Below are positions 8,408 to 16,791 of a stretch of 64,000 bases of DNA, in pieces. Under the pieces are notes generated by a model that saw nothing but the letters and a program-made list of their open reading frames with translations, did no database searches and had not been told where the DNA came from. Location: contig NZ_CP116615.1 of the NCBI RefSeq assembly GCF_024832785.1, positions 4,216,001-4,280,000 of the forward strand, written 5' to 3'. Origin of the DNA: Fontisphaera persica. GTDB lineage: Bacteria > Verrucomicrobiota > Verrucomicrobiia > Limisphaerales > Fontisphaeraceae. A program made the translations under genes and the position numbers. Every line of letters begins with the position of its first letter. The stretch's first letter is position 1.

Positions 8408-8887
8408 ATGAAAGTTCAGTCGCACATGAAACGGTGGGTGCAAGGTGGCGGACGTCGCTGCGGCCAAGCCTATACCTTGGTGGAAATCATGGTGGCCACC
8501 GCCATCATCGGCATTTCCTTCGTGAGCTTTTACGCCGGCATCACGGCCGGGGTGCAGGTGATTCAACTGGCTCGCGAGAACCTGCGGGCCACACAAATCC
8601 TGGTGGAGCGCATGGAAACCCTGCGCATCAAGACGTGGGAGCAGGTAACCAATGGCGTGGATGTGCCCACGACGTTCACGGAGGATTTTTATCCCAAACG
8701 CGCCAGCAACCGGGGCATCACCTATTATGGCAGCTTGAGCGTATCCAATGTGGATTTGCGGACCAACTACGATGATGAATTGCGGTTGGTCACCATTTCC
8801 CTCACCTGGACCAACGGCGGCGTGCCGCGCGTGCGCACCATGCGCAGCTACGTCGCCCGCAACGGTATGCAAAATTATGTTTTCTAA
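8408..8887 (+). CDS. PilV/PulI-like type IV pilus or type II secretion minor pseudopilin
   Basis: A 159-residue protein with a class III signal. After a 20-residue basic leader comes AYTLVEIMVATAIIGISFVS, with cleavage expected after Ala, Tyr as first mature residue and the conserved Glu at +5. The rest is a small soluble domain. It overlaps the next gene (start 8877) by 11 bp, so the two are translationally coupled. Minor pseudopilins of this kind prime pilus or pseudopilus assembly at the inner membrane. The low match outside the N-terminus means the subtype is inferred from gene order. An internal ATG at 8426 is an alternative start. Confidence 0.75.
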   Translation: MKVQSHMKRWVQGGGRRCGQAYTLVEIMVATAIIGISFVSFYAGITAGVQVIQLARENLRATQILVERMETLRIKTWEQVTNGVDVPTTFTEDFYPKRASNRGITYYGSLSVSNVDLRTNYDDELRLVTISLTWTNGGVPRVRTMRSYVARNGMQNYVF

Positions 8888-9431
8888 AACTACACCGCCC
8901 GCGTCCCGCCGGGGCTTCACGCTGCCGGAGGTCTTGATTACGATGGCCATCGCCAGCATCACCATGGCCGCGCTGGCCAGCCTTGCCCTGTACACCGGCC
9001 GCAGCTTTGCCTCGCTGGCCAACTACGTGGACCTGGACAACCGCAGCCGCACGGCGCTGGATATTTTAACCCGGGACATCCGCCAGGTGAACAACGTGGA
9101 GTATTTCAACTCCAACAAGGTGGTGTTCATTGACGGCGATGGCGCCGAACTGACCTTTGAGTACAGCCCCACCACCCGCACGCTCACGCGCATCAAGGGG
9201 CAGGATCGCAAGGTGCTCCTCACCGAGTGCGACGAGCTGGAGTTTCGCATGTTTCAGCGCAACACCACGCCGGGCACGTTTGATTTGGTGCCCTCCAGCG
9301 ACGTTCTGGAAGGCAAAGCTATAGACATCAGTTGGGTGTGCTCCCGCAAATTGCTGGGCGTGCGCTTCAACACGGAGAGCGTGCAGACCGCCCGCGTCAT
9401 CATCCGCAAGCAACAAGCCACCCGCTATTAA
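8877..9431 (+). CDS. PulJ/PilW-like prepilin-type protein
   Basis: A 184-residue pseudopilin starting at the ATG at 8877 (MFSKTTPPASRRGFTLPEVL). The cleavage site is canonical: Gly before Phe, then TLPE with Glu at +5 and a hydrophobic helix rich in Ala and Leu. The longer frame starting at 8748 lies within the preceding gene and is not used. It overlaps the PilV-like gene by 11 bp and is followed after 17 bases by the PilX-like gene, giving the usual V-J/W-X minor pilin order. It probably forms part of a tip complex in the periplasm. Confidence 0.8.
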   Translation: MFSKTTPPASRRGFTLPEVLITMAIASITMAALASLALYTGRSFASLANYVDLDNRSRTALDILTRDIRQVNNVEYFNSNKVVFIDGDGAELTFEYSPTTRTLTRIKGQDRKVLLTECDELEFRMFQRNTTPGTFDLVPSSDVLEGKAIDISWVCSRKLLGVRFNTESVQTARVIIRKQQATRY

Positions 9432-9448
9432 CCCCTTTTGAGGCGACC

Positions 9449-11491
9449 ATGAAAATAATCCTGCCATCTCCACGCACGGCGCGCGGCAGCGCCCTGCTGG
9501 TCACCATGGTGGTGACCGCCATCATCGGCTTCAGCCTGGCCAGTTACCTGACGCTGGTGAGCGCGCAAAACCGCTCGGTGGTGCGCTCGCAGACGTGGAA
9601 CAGCACCATTCCCATCATTGAGGCCGGCATTGAAGAGGCGCTGGCGCACCTGAACAAAAATGGCCTGACCAACCTCTTCACCCAGGGCTGGCGTAATGAA
9701 TACGGCTATGCCGTCCGCAAACGCTGGCTGGGCGACTGCCGCTACATGGTGGCCATTACGCCCACAGTGCGGCCGGTCATTGAATGCACCGCCTGGGCGC
9801 CGGCGCCCATACTCTTTGCCGACAACTCCGCCCATTCCACCCTCCTGGCCCAGGCTGGCACCGCCGGCTGGAGGAACCGCACCTACGTCTATCGCACCGT
9901 CCGCGTGAACACCCGGGGCGGCCCGCTGTTTGCCCGCGGCATGGTGGCCAAGGGCAGCATCAATCTCAACGGCAACAATGTCAGCTCCGACAGTTTTGAT
10001 TCCGCAGACCCGAACTTCAGCACCAATGGACGCTATGATGGAAACAAGCGCAACGACAACGGGGATGTGGCCACCAATTCCGGGGGTAATGTCTTCGATG
10101 CCGGCAACGCCAACATCATGGGCCGGGTGGCCACCGGCCCCGGCGGGCAGGTCAGCGTGGGCGCCAACAGCAGCATTGGCACCAAGGCCTGGGTGCTGGG
10201 CGGCAACAAAGGCATCGAACCCGGCCGCTTCACGGATGACATGAACATGGACTTCCCCGATGTGCAGGTGCCGTTTACTTCGGGCAAAAATCCACGGCTC
10301 AATGTGCCCATCTCCATCACCAACATTTCCTACGGCATGACCACCGTCACCACCCCCACTCTTCCCAGCCCCCGGCCGACCGGAACTATTACCACCAATT
10401 ACGGCACCATCACCACGGACATTTTGCCCAGTCCTTTGCCGTCCGGGGGCATCATGACCACCCTGGTGGCCCGCACCAGCACGGAGTACCCCACCAACGC
10501 CATCGGCCCTGTGTCCACCTCCACCGTGGTGGTGACGGCCACGGTTTTGCCGAGTCCCCTTCCCTCGAATGTGGTGGCCGTGGTGACCAACATCACCACC
10601 GTGACCAACGTGGCCCTGCCCACCAATGGCACCTTCGTGGTCCTGCGCACCAACACCTCGGCCACGACCGTGCCGTATCCCAACTCGCCCATGCCGGATA
10701 AAAACAGCGACCCCGGCCCCTGGCAGCCGCCGTACCCCGGCACTTATGTGGGCGAAATCACCCGCTACTACAAAAACAGCAATCCCAAGGGCTGGTACCA
10801 GGATTATCAAGCCATTTCTTCTTACGTTTACCAGACCCACACCTACCGGATTACCTACAACGGCGCCTATTCCTACTTTGCCTATCAATACTCTTATCAG
10901 GTGCCCGAGTCCTACACCTACCAAATCCCCACCTCCACCAACGTCACCATCACCACCACCACCTACGACATGGTCTTTGACTCCGGCGACTACGTGGTCG
11001 CCAATCTCGGCGGCAGTGTGTACGTGGCCGGCGATGTGCGTGTCCTCGTGCAAAACAGCATGGACTTCACCGGCAAGGGCGGCATCACCATTGGCCCGCA
11101 AGGCTCGCTGAAACTCTACATGGCCGGCGCGAGCGCCAAAATTGCCGGCCAGGGCGTGCTCAACATGAACGGCAGCGCCCATGCCTTCAGTTATTACGGC
11201 CTGCCCAGCAACACCTCCCTCACCATCCAGGGCAACGGCTCCTTCATCGGCACCATCTACGCTCCCAACGCCGACTTCAAACTGGGCGGCGGCGGCAACG
11301 ACACCCAGGACTTCATCGGCGCCAGTGTCACGGCGACCGTTTTCATGAATGGCCATTTCAATTTCCATTACGATGAAGACCTTGCCCGCAGAGGGCCGCA
11401 AAGCCTCTACGTCATCACCTCCTGGAATGAGATCGGCCCGGGCGAAAACGCCATCCTCCGCAATCCTGACTGGGCCTTCATAGACGAGTAA
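9449..11491 (+). CDS. Large PilX-like surface/pilus-associated protein with Thr/Pro- and Tyr-rich segments
   Basis: A 680-residue protein starting at the ATG at 9449 (MKIILPSPRTARGSALLVTM). The N-terminal GSALLVTMVVTAIIGFSLAS helix resembles PilX, which lacks the usual Glu at +5. Residues about 300-415 are rich in Thr, Pro, Ser and Val, with LPSP-type motifs recurring three times. About 445-505 is strikingly Tyr-rich. The C-terminal part, about 515-650, is a beta-rich region with GGSVYVAGDV, FIGTIYAPNADF and ASVTATVFMNG, like the DUF7305-type domain of PilX-family proteins. It is far larger than classical PilX (about 200 residues), so an adhesin or scaffold displayed by the pseudopilus is possible. 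The domain name is from memory of the family. Confidence 0.65.
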   Translation: MKIILPSPRTARGSALLVTMVVTAIIGFSLASYLTLVSAQNRSVVRSQTWNSTIPIIEAGIEEALAHLNKNGLTNLFTQGWRNEYGYAVRKRWLGDCRYMVAITPTVRPVIECTAWAPAPILFADNSAHSTLLAQAGTAGWRNRTYVYRTVRVNTRGGPLFARGMVAKGSINLNGNNVSSDSFDSADPNFSTNGRYDGNKRNDNGDVATNSGGNVFDAGNANIMGRVATGPGGQVSVGANSSIGTKAWVLGGNKGIEPGRFTDDMNMDFPDVQVPFTSGKNPRLNVPISITNISYGMTTVTTPTLPSPRPTGTITTNYGTITTDILPSPLPSGGIMTTLVARTSTEYPTNAIGPVSTSTVVVTATVLPSPLPSNVVAVVTNITTVTNVALPTNGTFVVLRTNTSATTVPYPNSPMPDKNSDPGPWQPPYPGTYVGEITRYYKNSNPKGWYQDYQAISSYVYQTHTYRITYNGAYSYFAYQYSYQVPESYTYQIPTSTNVTITTTTYDMVFDSGDYVVANLGGSVYVAGDVRVLVQNSMDFTGKGGITIGPQGSLKLYMAGASAKIAGQGVLNMNGSAHAFSYYGLPSNTSLTIQGNGSFIGTIYAPNADFKLGGGGNDTQDFIGASVTATVFMNGHFNFHYDEDLARRGPQSLYVITSWNEIGPGENAILRNPDWAFIDE

Positions 11492-11541
11492 ATTCAGCGC
11501 GCCCCCAACCAGGCCCTGAACCCCCAAAACCGGCCGCGCCG

Positions 11542-11572
11542 GGCCGCCCCACCCGGGGAGGGGGTGGCGGCC
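11542..11572. other. GC-rich stem-loop between the PilX-like and ATPase genes
   Basis: GGCCGCCCCACCC and GGGTGGCGGCC can form a long imperfect stem in the 138-bp gap. No T-tract follows on either strand, so I do not call it a terminator with confidence. Confidence 0.25.
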
Positions 11573-11629
11573 GCCCCTCCCCAATAGCGGATTTCCCATG
11601 CTCGACAGTTTCCTTTTCCGAGGCTAATA

Positions 11630-12454
11630 ATGCCTCTTGTGTACCTGGAATACTACGGACTGAAAGAACCGCCGTTCGACCTGACGCCGAATCCGCGGTT
11701 CCTGTATTTCAGCGCCAGGCACCGCGAGGCGCTCAACCACCTCCTTTACGGCATACGCGAGCGCAAGGGGTTTGTGCAGCTCACCGGCGAGGTGGGCGCG
11801 GGCAAGACCACCATTTGCCGCGCGTTTTTGGAAAAACTTGGGCCGCAGTACGCCACCGCCCTCATCCTCAACCCTGTGCTGGACTCCGACCACCTCATGA
11901 AGGCCATTGCCATGGAGTTCGGCCTCGACACCAAAGGCCGCGACCGTCTGGAAACGCTGGCGGCCATCAATCACTTTTTGCTGGAGCAGGTCGAGCACGG
12001 GCGGGACGCGGTGCTCATCATTGACGAGGCGCAAGACCTGACCGATGAACTGCTCGAGCAGGTGCGCCTCCTCTCGAACCTGGAAACCGACGAGCGCAAG
12101 CTGCTGCAAATCGTGCTCATGGGCCAGCCGGAATTGCGCGACCGGCTCAACGCCCCCCACCTGCGCCAATTGCGCCAGCGCATCACCGTGCGCTACCACC
12201 TGCGCCCCCTCTCGCGCCTTGAAGTGGGCCATTACATTCAACACCGGCTGCAAGTTTCCGGCGCCAACGGCGCCCCTTACTTCACCGCGGGCGCCCTGTG
12301 GCGCATCCATCGTTACAGCAAGGGCATCCCGCGCCTCATCAATGCCGTCTGCGACAAGTGCCTCCTCGCCGGCTTCGTCAAACAGCGCGATTCCATTGAT
12401 TTCAGCCTGGCCGGCCTGGCCATTCGTGAGCTGGAAGGGAAGGTGGATGTATGA
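11630..12454 (+). CDS. GspA/ExeA-type AAA+ ATPase (secretion or exosortase-locus associated)
   Basis: A 274-residue ATPase. The opening LEYYGLKEPPFDLTPNPRFL is the hallmark N-terminus of the ExeA/GspA family. Walker A is GEVGAGKTT (about residue 49), Walker B is VLIIDEAQ (about 126), and sensor motifs lie around GQPELRD. In Aeromonas, ExeA works with ExeB to insert the type II secretin through peptidoglycan. Closely similar ATPases also occur in exosortase (PEP-CTERM) loci. This version lacks the C-terminal peptidoglycan-binding domain of full-length ExeA. It overlaps the next, GspB-like gene by 4 bp (ATGA), which supports the pairing. Confidence 0.87.
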   Translation: MPLVYLEYYGLKEPPFDLTPNPRFLYFSARHREALNHLLYGIRERKGFVQLTGEVGAGKTTICRAFLEKLGPQYATALILNPVLDSDHLMKAIAMEFGLDTKGRDRLETLAAINHFLLEQVEHGRDAVLIIDEAQDLTDELLEQVRLLSNLETDERKLLQIVLMGQPELRDRLNAPHLRQLRQRITVRYHLRPLSRLEVGHYIQHRLQVSGANGAPYFTAGALWRIHRYSKGIPRLINAVCDKCLLAGFVKQRDSIDFSLAGLAIRELEGKVDV

Positions 12455-13368
12455 GCCTCATCAATGACGCCCTCAAGCGCGCCAGCCAGGTGGAAAAAGC
12501 CCGCGCCGCTCAAACCCGCCCCAACCCGGCCCTCCAGCCGGTGCTGGTGGCCACGCCCCGCCGCACTCCGTGGGGCTGGATGATTGGCGCCGCCGTCCTG
12601 CTTTTAATCGCCGGGGCGGGGTTTTCCTTCTACCTGGCCTGGCAGGCCCGCCAGAAAAGCGCCGCCCCATCGGTGGCCGCAACCCCCCCGCCTGCCACTG
12701 CCAAGACTGAAAGCAAAATCACTCCTGCGCCCAACCCGGCACACGTGGCGGCCACCACCCCCAAGGCACAGCCGCCCCAGCCATCCGCCCAAAAAGTTGA
12801 GTCGGCTGCTGCCGCGGTTGCCAAGAAGCCATCCACGCAGGCTGTCGCCGTGGCTGCGCCGCCACGTACCACGCCGAAAACTACCGTCACCCAGCCCGCC
12901 GCCCAGGCCGCAGTCAAAACGCCAGCGCCAACTCCGGCTCCACCGCCAACACCCGCCAATCAACTCCCGAAGACCACCACGCAAACCGTGGCTGTGGTGG
13001 CCACACCGGCGCCCATCCCGCCCGCACCCGTGCCCACACCCGTCCCCACACCCACTCCGGCACCCGTGCCGCCACCGGCCACTGCAAGCACTCCGGCGGC
13101 TCCTGCGACCGTTCCCCTTTCTCCAACACCCGCGCCCGTGACTCCGCCGCCGCCCGCCGTAACCACCGCGCCGCCCCCGCCTGCCCAGGTGGAATTTCCG
13201 CCGTTGACTTTGCAGGGCATTTTTTATCGCCCCAAAAATCCTTCCGCCCTCATCAATGGGCGCACCTTGTTTGTGGGAGACCAGATTGGAGAGGTTAAGG
13301 TCATTGCCATCGAGCAACGTAGCGTCAAGGTCGAGCTTCGCGGGGTGGTCAAGGTCTTATGGCTTTAA
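12451..13368 (+). CDS. GspB/ExeB-like protein
   Basis: A 305-residue bitopic inner-membrane protein. The N-terminus MSLINDALKRAS is the typical ExeB/GspB opening. A membrane helix at about 41-64 is followed by about 170 residues of Pro/Ala/Thr-rich linker crossing the periplasm. The C-terminal domain of about 55 residues (LQGIFYRPKNPSALINGR...VGDQIGEVKV) matches the type II secretion B domain, related to the HR domain of GspC. With the ATPase it probably forms the ExeAB-like complex. The low-complexity linker is very GC-rich and gives long open frames on the other strand, which I treat as shadows. Confidence 0.82.
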   Translation: MSLINDALKRASQVEKARAAQTRPNPALQPVLVATPRRTPWGWMIGAAVLLLIAGAGFSFYLAWQARQKSAAPSVAATPPPATAKTESKITPAPNPAHVAATTPKAQPPQPSAQKVESAAAAVAKKPSTQAVAVAAPPRTTPKTTVTQPAAQAAVKTPAPTPAPPPTPANQLPKTTTQTVAVVATPAPIPPAPVPTPVPTPTPAPVPPPATASTPAAPATVPLSPTPAPVTPPPPAVTTAPPPPAQVEFPPLTLQGIFYRPKNPSALINGRTLFVGDQIGEVKVIAIEQRSVKVELRGVVKVLWL

Positions 13369-14033
13369 GGGACTGGCTTCTGGGTTGGCGGCGTTCACCG
13401 GTGGCGGCGCGGGTGGTGCCCTTTGTGGTTTTTTTGCTGCTTACCGGCCTGGCCGGACAATGGGAAGGCCTGCCGCGTTACTTCCTTTACCTGCTCAAAA
13501 CGCTGGTCGGCGCCTGGCTGCTGTGGCTTGCCCGTGAAGCGCTGGCCGAGTTGGAATGGCGCTTTAATGCCGCGGCCCTCGCCGCTGGCGTGCTCATTTT
13601 CCTGTTGTGGGTGGGTCTGGACCCCTTTTATCCCAAATGGGGCGGCCCGCCGCGGCCGTGGAATCCCCATGAGATGTTTGGGCACGGCACCCTGCTGGCC
13701 TGGTTTTTCATCGTGGTGCGCCTGGCCGGCTCCACGCTGGTGGTGCCGATGCTCGAAGAGGTGTTTTACCGCAGCTTTGTCTATCGCTACATCGCCCACA
13801 AAGACTTCCTGTCCGTTCCCTTCAACCGCTTCTTGCCCCTGCCCTTTTTCATCACCTCCGCCTTGTTTGCCGTGGAGCATTATGAATGGCTGGCCGGTCT
13901 GCTCACCGGCTTCCTTCTGCAGGGGCTGGTGCTCTGGCGCAACCGCTTGGGCGAGGCCGTGACCGCCCATGCCGTCGCCAATCTCTGCCTGGGCCTGTAC
14001 GTCATCCTGCGCGGCCAGTGGCAGTTCTGGTAA
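13359..14033 (+). CDS. CPBP-family (CAAX-type) intramembrane glutamic protease, exosortase-linked subtype
   Basis: A 224-residue membrane protein with about six hydrophobic segments. The CPBP/Abi motifs are present: EEVFYRS (the EExxxR motif), then SALFAVEHYEW with the motif-2 His, and HAVANLC with the motif-3 His and Asn. The WGGPPRPWNP region and overall layout resemble the CAAX protease-related family found beside exosortase and archaeosortase genes. No exosortase is in the window, so that link is inference. The start ATG overlaps the end of the GspB-like gene by 10 bp, so it belongs to the same operon. Confidence 0.78.
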   Translation: MALRDWLLGWRRSPVAARVVPFVVFLLLTGLAGQWEGLPRYFLYLLKTLVGAWLLWLAREALAELEWRFNAAALAAGVLIFLLWVGLDPFYPKWGGPPRPWNPHEMFGHGTLLAWFFIVVRLAGSTLVVPMLEEVFYRSFVYRYIAHKDFLSVPFNRFLPLPFFITSALFAVEHYEWLAGLLTGFLLQGLVLWRNRLGEAVTAHAVANLCLGLYVILRGQWQFW

Positions 14034-14038
14034 GCGGC

Positions 14039-15607
14039 ATGGAAACCCGCCTCCCACCGTGCGTCCTTTTCGAGGACGAGCATTTGCTGGTGGTCCACAA
14101 ACCCCCGGGCGTCAACACCCACGCGCCCGCTCCCTACGCGGGCGAAGGTCTTTATGACTGGCTGCGCCATCGCGAGCCGCGCTGGGGCGGACTGGCCATC
14201 ATCCACCGCCTCGACAAGGAAACGTCCGGGGTCATGGTCTTTGCCAAAACCACGCTGGCCTGCCAATCGTTGACCGCTCAATTTACCCGCCGCGAAGTCC
14301 TCAAACGTTACCTCTTCCTCACCCAAACACCCCCGCGGCGCAAGGAATGGACGATGCGCTCAGCCATCCTCCGTGCGGGTGAAAAATACACCAGCCGTAC
14401 TGCGCCGCAGGGTGCGCCAATCGCCGAGACACACTTTCGTTTGTTGGAGCAAGGGCTGCCCGCCCTGGTGGAGGCCCGCCCCCGCACCGGCCATACCCAT
14501 CAAATCCGCGTGCACGCCGCCGACAGCGGCTGCCCCATCTTGGGCGATGTTTTGTATGGCGGCCCGCCCGCGCCGCGGGTGTGCCTGCACGCCGCGGAAA
14601 TTGTCCTTCGCCATCCTGCCACCGGCCAGCCCCAGCGCTGGGAGATTTCGCCGGATTTCTCGGCGGACCCCGCCGCCTTGCGCCGCGCCGCCTTTATTCA
14701 CGACGAGGAAACCAACGCTTTCCGCCGCTGGCACGGCGCGGCGGATGGGCACCCTGGCGTGTACCTCGAGCAGTGGGGAGATTTCTGGCTCGCCCAGGCG
14801 GAATCCGCCCCCTCCAGCCTGCCTGCTCCGCCCGGCGGGGGCCTGTATTTCAAGCCGCGCCTGCCCGCTGTGCGCGGCAAAGCACCCGCCGAAGTGGCCC
14901 CGCGCCATCTGGCGGGCCGTCAGGCTCCCCCCACCTTTGTGGTGCGCGAAAACGGGGTGTCTTACGAAATCAGTTTTGCCGAAGGTTGCTCGGTGGGCCT
15001 CTTCCTTGACCAACGCGACAACCGCCGCCGCCTGCTCACCGGCCATGTGGCGCGGGATTTTCCGCTCTACCTCGCCCCGTCGCCGCGTGAAGTGCTCAAC
15101 GTATTTGCCTACACCTGCGCCTTCAGCGTCTGCGCCGCCCTCGGGGGCGCTCGCGCCGTCAGCCTGGATTTGTCCCGCAAATACCTCGATTGGGGACGGC
15201 GCAACTTCATCCTGAATCAACTTGACCCCGCGGCGCATGACTTCATCTACGGTGACGCCTTTTCCTGGCTCAAGCGCCTGGCGCGCAAGGGCCGGCAGTT
15301 TGACGTGCTGATCCTCGATCCCCCCACCTTTTCCCAATCCCGGGAACACGGCGTCTTTCGCGTGGAAAAGGACTATCCCGCCCTCGTACAACTGGCCCTG
15401 CCCCTCCTGCGCCGGGGCGGAGTGCTGCTGGCCAGCGCCAACACCGCCTCGCTGCTGGCCGCGCGCTTTGTGGACATGGTCCGCGCCGCCATCGCCCGCG
15501 GCGGCCGTGCCATCCATCAGGAGCATTACGTCCCTCAGCCGCCGGACTTTCCCATCAGCCGCGAAGAACCCGGTTATTTGAAAACCCTCTGGCTGCGCCT
15601 GAATTGA
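14039..15607 (+). CDS. RluA-type pseudouridine synthase fused to an RlmI-like 23S rRNA cytosine methyltransferase
   Basis: A 522-residue two-enzyme fusion. Residues about 1-215 are an RluA-family pseudouridine synthase: HRLDKETSGVMVFAKT holds the catalytic Asp, and GHTHQIRVHAAD...ILGDVLYGG is the family's C-terminal motif. Residues about 230-522 match the RlmI/YccW m5C methyltransferase without its PUA domain: WHGAADGHPGVYLEQWGDF is the EEHEE-type segment, GLFLDQRDNR and VLNVFAYTCAFS the SAM-binding motif I, and VLILDPPTFSQS the motif IV. Both activities would modify 23S rRNA. The start at 14039 is 5 bases after the protease gene; a longer frame lies inside that gene. Confidence 0.85.
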   Translation: METRLPPCVLFEDEHLLVVHKPPGVNTHAPAPYAGEGLYDWLRHREPRWGGLAIIHRLDKETSGVMVFAKTTLACQSLTAQFTRREVLKRYLFLTQTPPRRKEWTMRSAILRAGEKYTSRTAPQGAPIAETHFRLLEQGLPALVEARPRTGHTHQIRVHAADSGCPILGDVLYGGPPAPRVCLHAAEIVLRHPATGQPQRWEISPDFSADPAALRRAAFIHDEETNAFRRWHGAADGHPGVYLEQWGDFWLAQAESAPSSLPAPPGGGLYFKPRLPAVRGKAPAEVAPRHLAGRQAPPTFVVRENGVSYEISFAEGCSVGLFLDQRDNRRRLLTGHVARDFPLYLAPSPREVLNVFAYTCAFSVCAALGGARAVSLDLSRKYLDWGRRNFILNQLDPAAHDFIYGDAFSWLKRLARKGRQFDVLILDPPTFSQSREHGVFRVEKDYPALVQLALPLLRRGGVLLASANTASLLAARFVDMVRAAIARGGRAIHQEHYVPQPPDFPISREEPGYLKTLWLRLN

Positions 15608-15620
15608 GGCCTCCCGGCTT

Positions 15621-16241
15621 ATGAAAAAAATCACCGCTCCCACCCCCCCTCCCCAAACCTTTCGCCGCCTGTTGCCGCCGCCGCCGCGCTGGCGCAAAGA
15701 CCTGGCAGGCGTGCTCATTCCTGAAGACCGGCTGGCCCGCCGCGTGCGCCAGCTTGCCGCCAGCATACAGCACGATTACCGCCAGCACGAGCCGGTGCTC
15801 GTGGCCCTGCTCAGCGGCACCGTGATGTTTCTGGCCGATGTAATTCGGCATCTCGAACTGCCGTTGCGCCTGGATTTTCTCTCCGTCTCCAGTTACGGCG
15901 CCAGCACCACCAGCGGCGAACTGGTGTTCAGCAAAGAATTGCGCCTCGACATCCAGGGCAAGGACGTGCTCGTGGTGGAGGACATCCTGGACACCGGACG
16001 CACCCTCACCGCCGTCCTCGAAAAACTCCGCGCTCAGCGCCCCCGCCAACTCCGCGTTTGCGTGCTGCTCGACAAACCCGCCCGCCGCCAGGTGCCCGTC
16101 ACTGCGCATTACACCGGCTTTCGCATCCCCGACTATTTTGTGGTGGGCTACGGCCTGGACTTTGCCGAACGCTACCGCAACCTGCCCTTTATTGGCGTCC
16201 TGAAACCCGAACTCTATGGCGCAGACCCGCAGAAGAAATGA
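15621..16241 (+). CDS. hpt: Hypoxanthine phosphoribosyltransferase
   Basis: A 206-residue type I phosphoribosyltransferase. The PRPP loop is VLVVEDILDTGRT, the catalytic loop region is SVSSYGASTTSGE, and the C-terminal purine-binding segment is IPDYFVVGYGLDFAERYRNL. It salvages hypoxanthine and possibly guanine to the mononucleotides. The N-terminus has a Pro-rich extension of about 25 residues beyond usual Hpt; an internal start cannot be excluded. It lies 13 bases after the rRNA-modification fusion and is the last gene before the repeat region. Confidence 0.9.
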   Translation: MKKITAPTPPPQTFRRLLPPPPRWRKDLAGVLIPEDRLARRVRQLAASIQHDYRQHEPVLVALLSGTVMFLADVIRHLELPLRLDFLSVSSYGASTTSGELVFSKELRLDIQGKDVLVVEDILDTGRTLTAVLEKLRAQRPRQLRVCVLLDKPARRQVPVTAHYTGFRIPDYFVVGYGLDFAERYRNLPFIGVLKPELYGADPQKK

Positions 16242-16438
16242 CCCTGCCTTTTCCCCTCTGGCTCCTAAAACTTACGCCCGACCCTCTCCTGATGGGAGAG
16301 AGGTGAACCACCAACACCGCTTCTCACCAGCACGCCGGCAAAACGATGGGCGCATAAGGAGATGATTACCAGACTCGCACAATTTCACGTTTGCATCTCC
16401 TACCCCTCCCCCTTAAAGAGAGGCTCAGGGTGAGGGTG

Positions 16439-16591
16439 TGTAGCGCAGGCGTCCTCGCCTGCGGGTTCACGGAGCCTCCCGGCTCCGTGATTACAGCAAT
16501 GCCGTCGTCAAACAGACGCGCCTGTAAGCACCAAGCCGCACTTCAATCTCGCAGTAGCCATAACGTATGGCGTCCCGTCCCGCGTAGCGGG
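16439..16591 (-). repeat. Inverted partial copy of the 356-bp repeat unit
   Basis: The reverse complement of this segment matches the last third of the tandem unit, including the CCATACGTTATGG palindrome, the CGGAGCC hairpin and the GCAGGCG hairpin, with scattered differences. It faces the forward array that starts about 200 bp further on. Confidence 0.8.
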
Positions 16592-16791
16592 ATTGAGCTT
16601 GCGTCCCCTAATTCGGTGGCAATGAATTGAAGCAGGTAAATCAATGGTATTTCTGTCCCTAACTTGTCCTCCTCGACTGACTGAACAAACGCGCTCATGA
16701 ATCATCCAAGGCACAGTAACTTTTTCCCTCACCCCGTGGGGGAAGGTCAGGGTGAGGGTGATAGCATCGTAGCTCAGACGTCCCCGATGTA

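Noticed and set aside
9428-11599. Open frame of 723 codons on the minus strand
   Set aside because: Antisense to the PilX-like gene; the translation is a Gly/Val/His-rich shadow, while the plus-strand frame has a pilin-type N-terminus and fits the operon.
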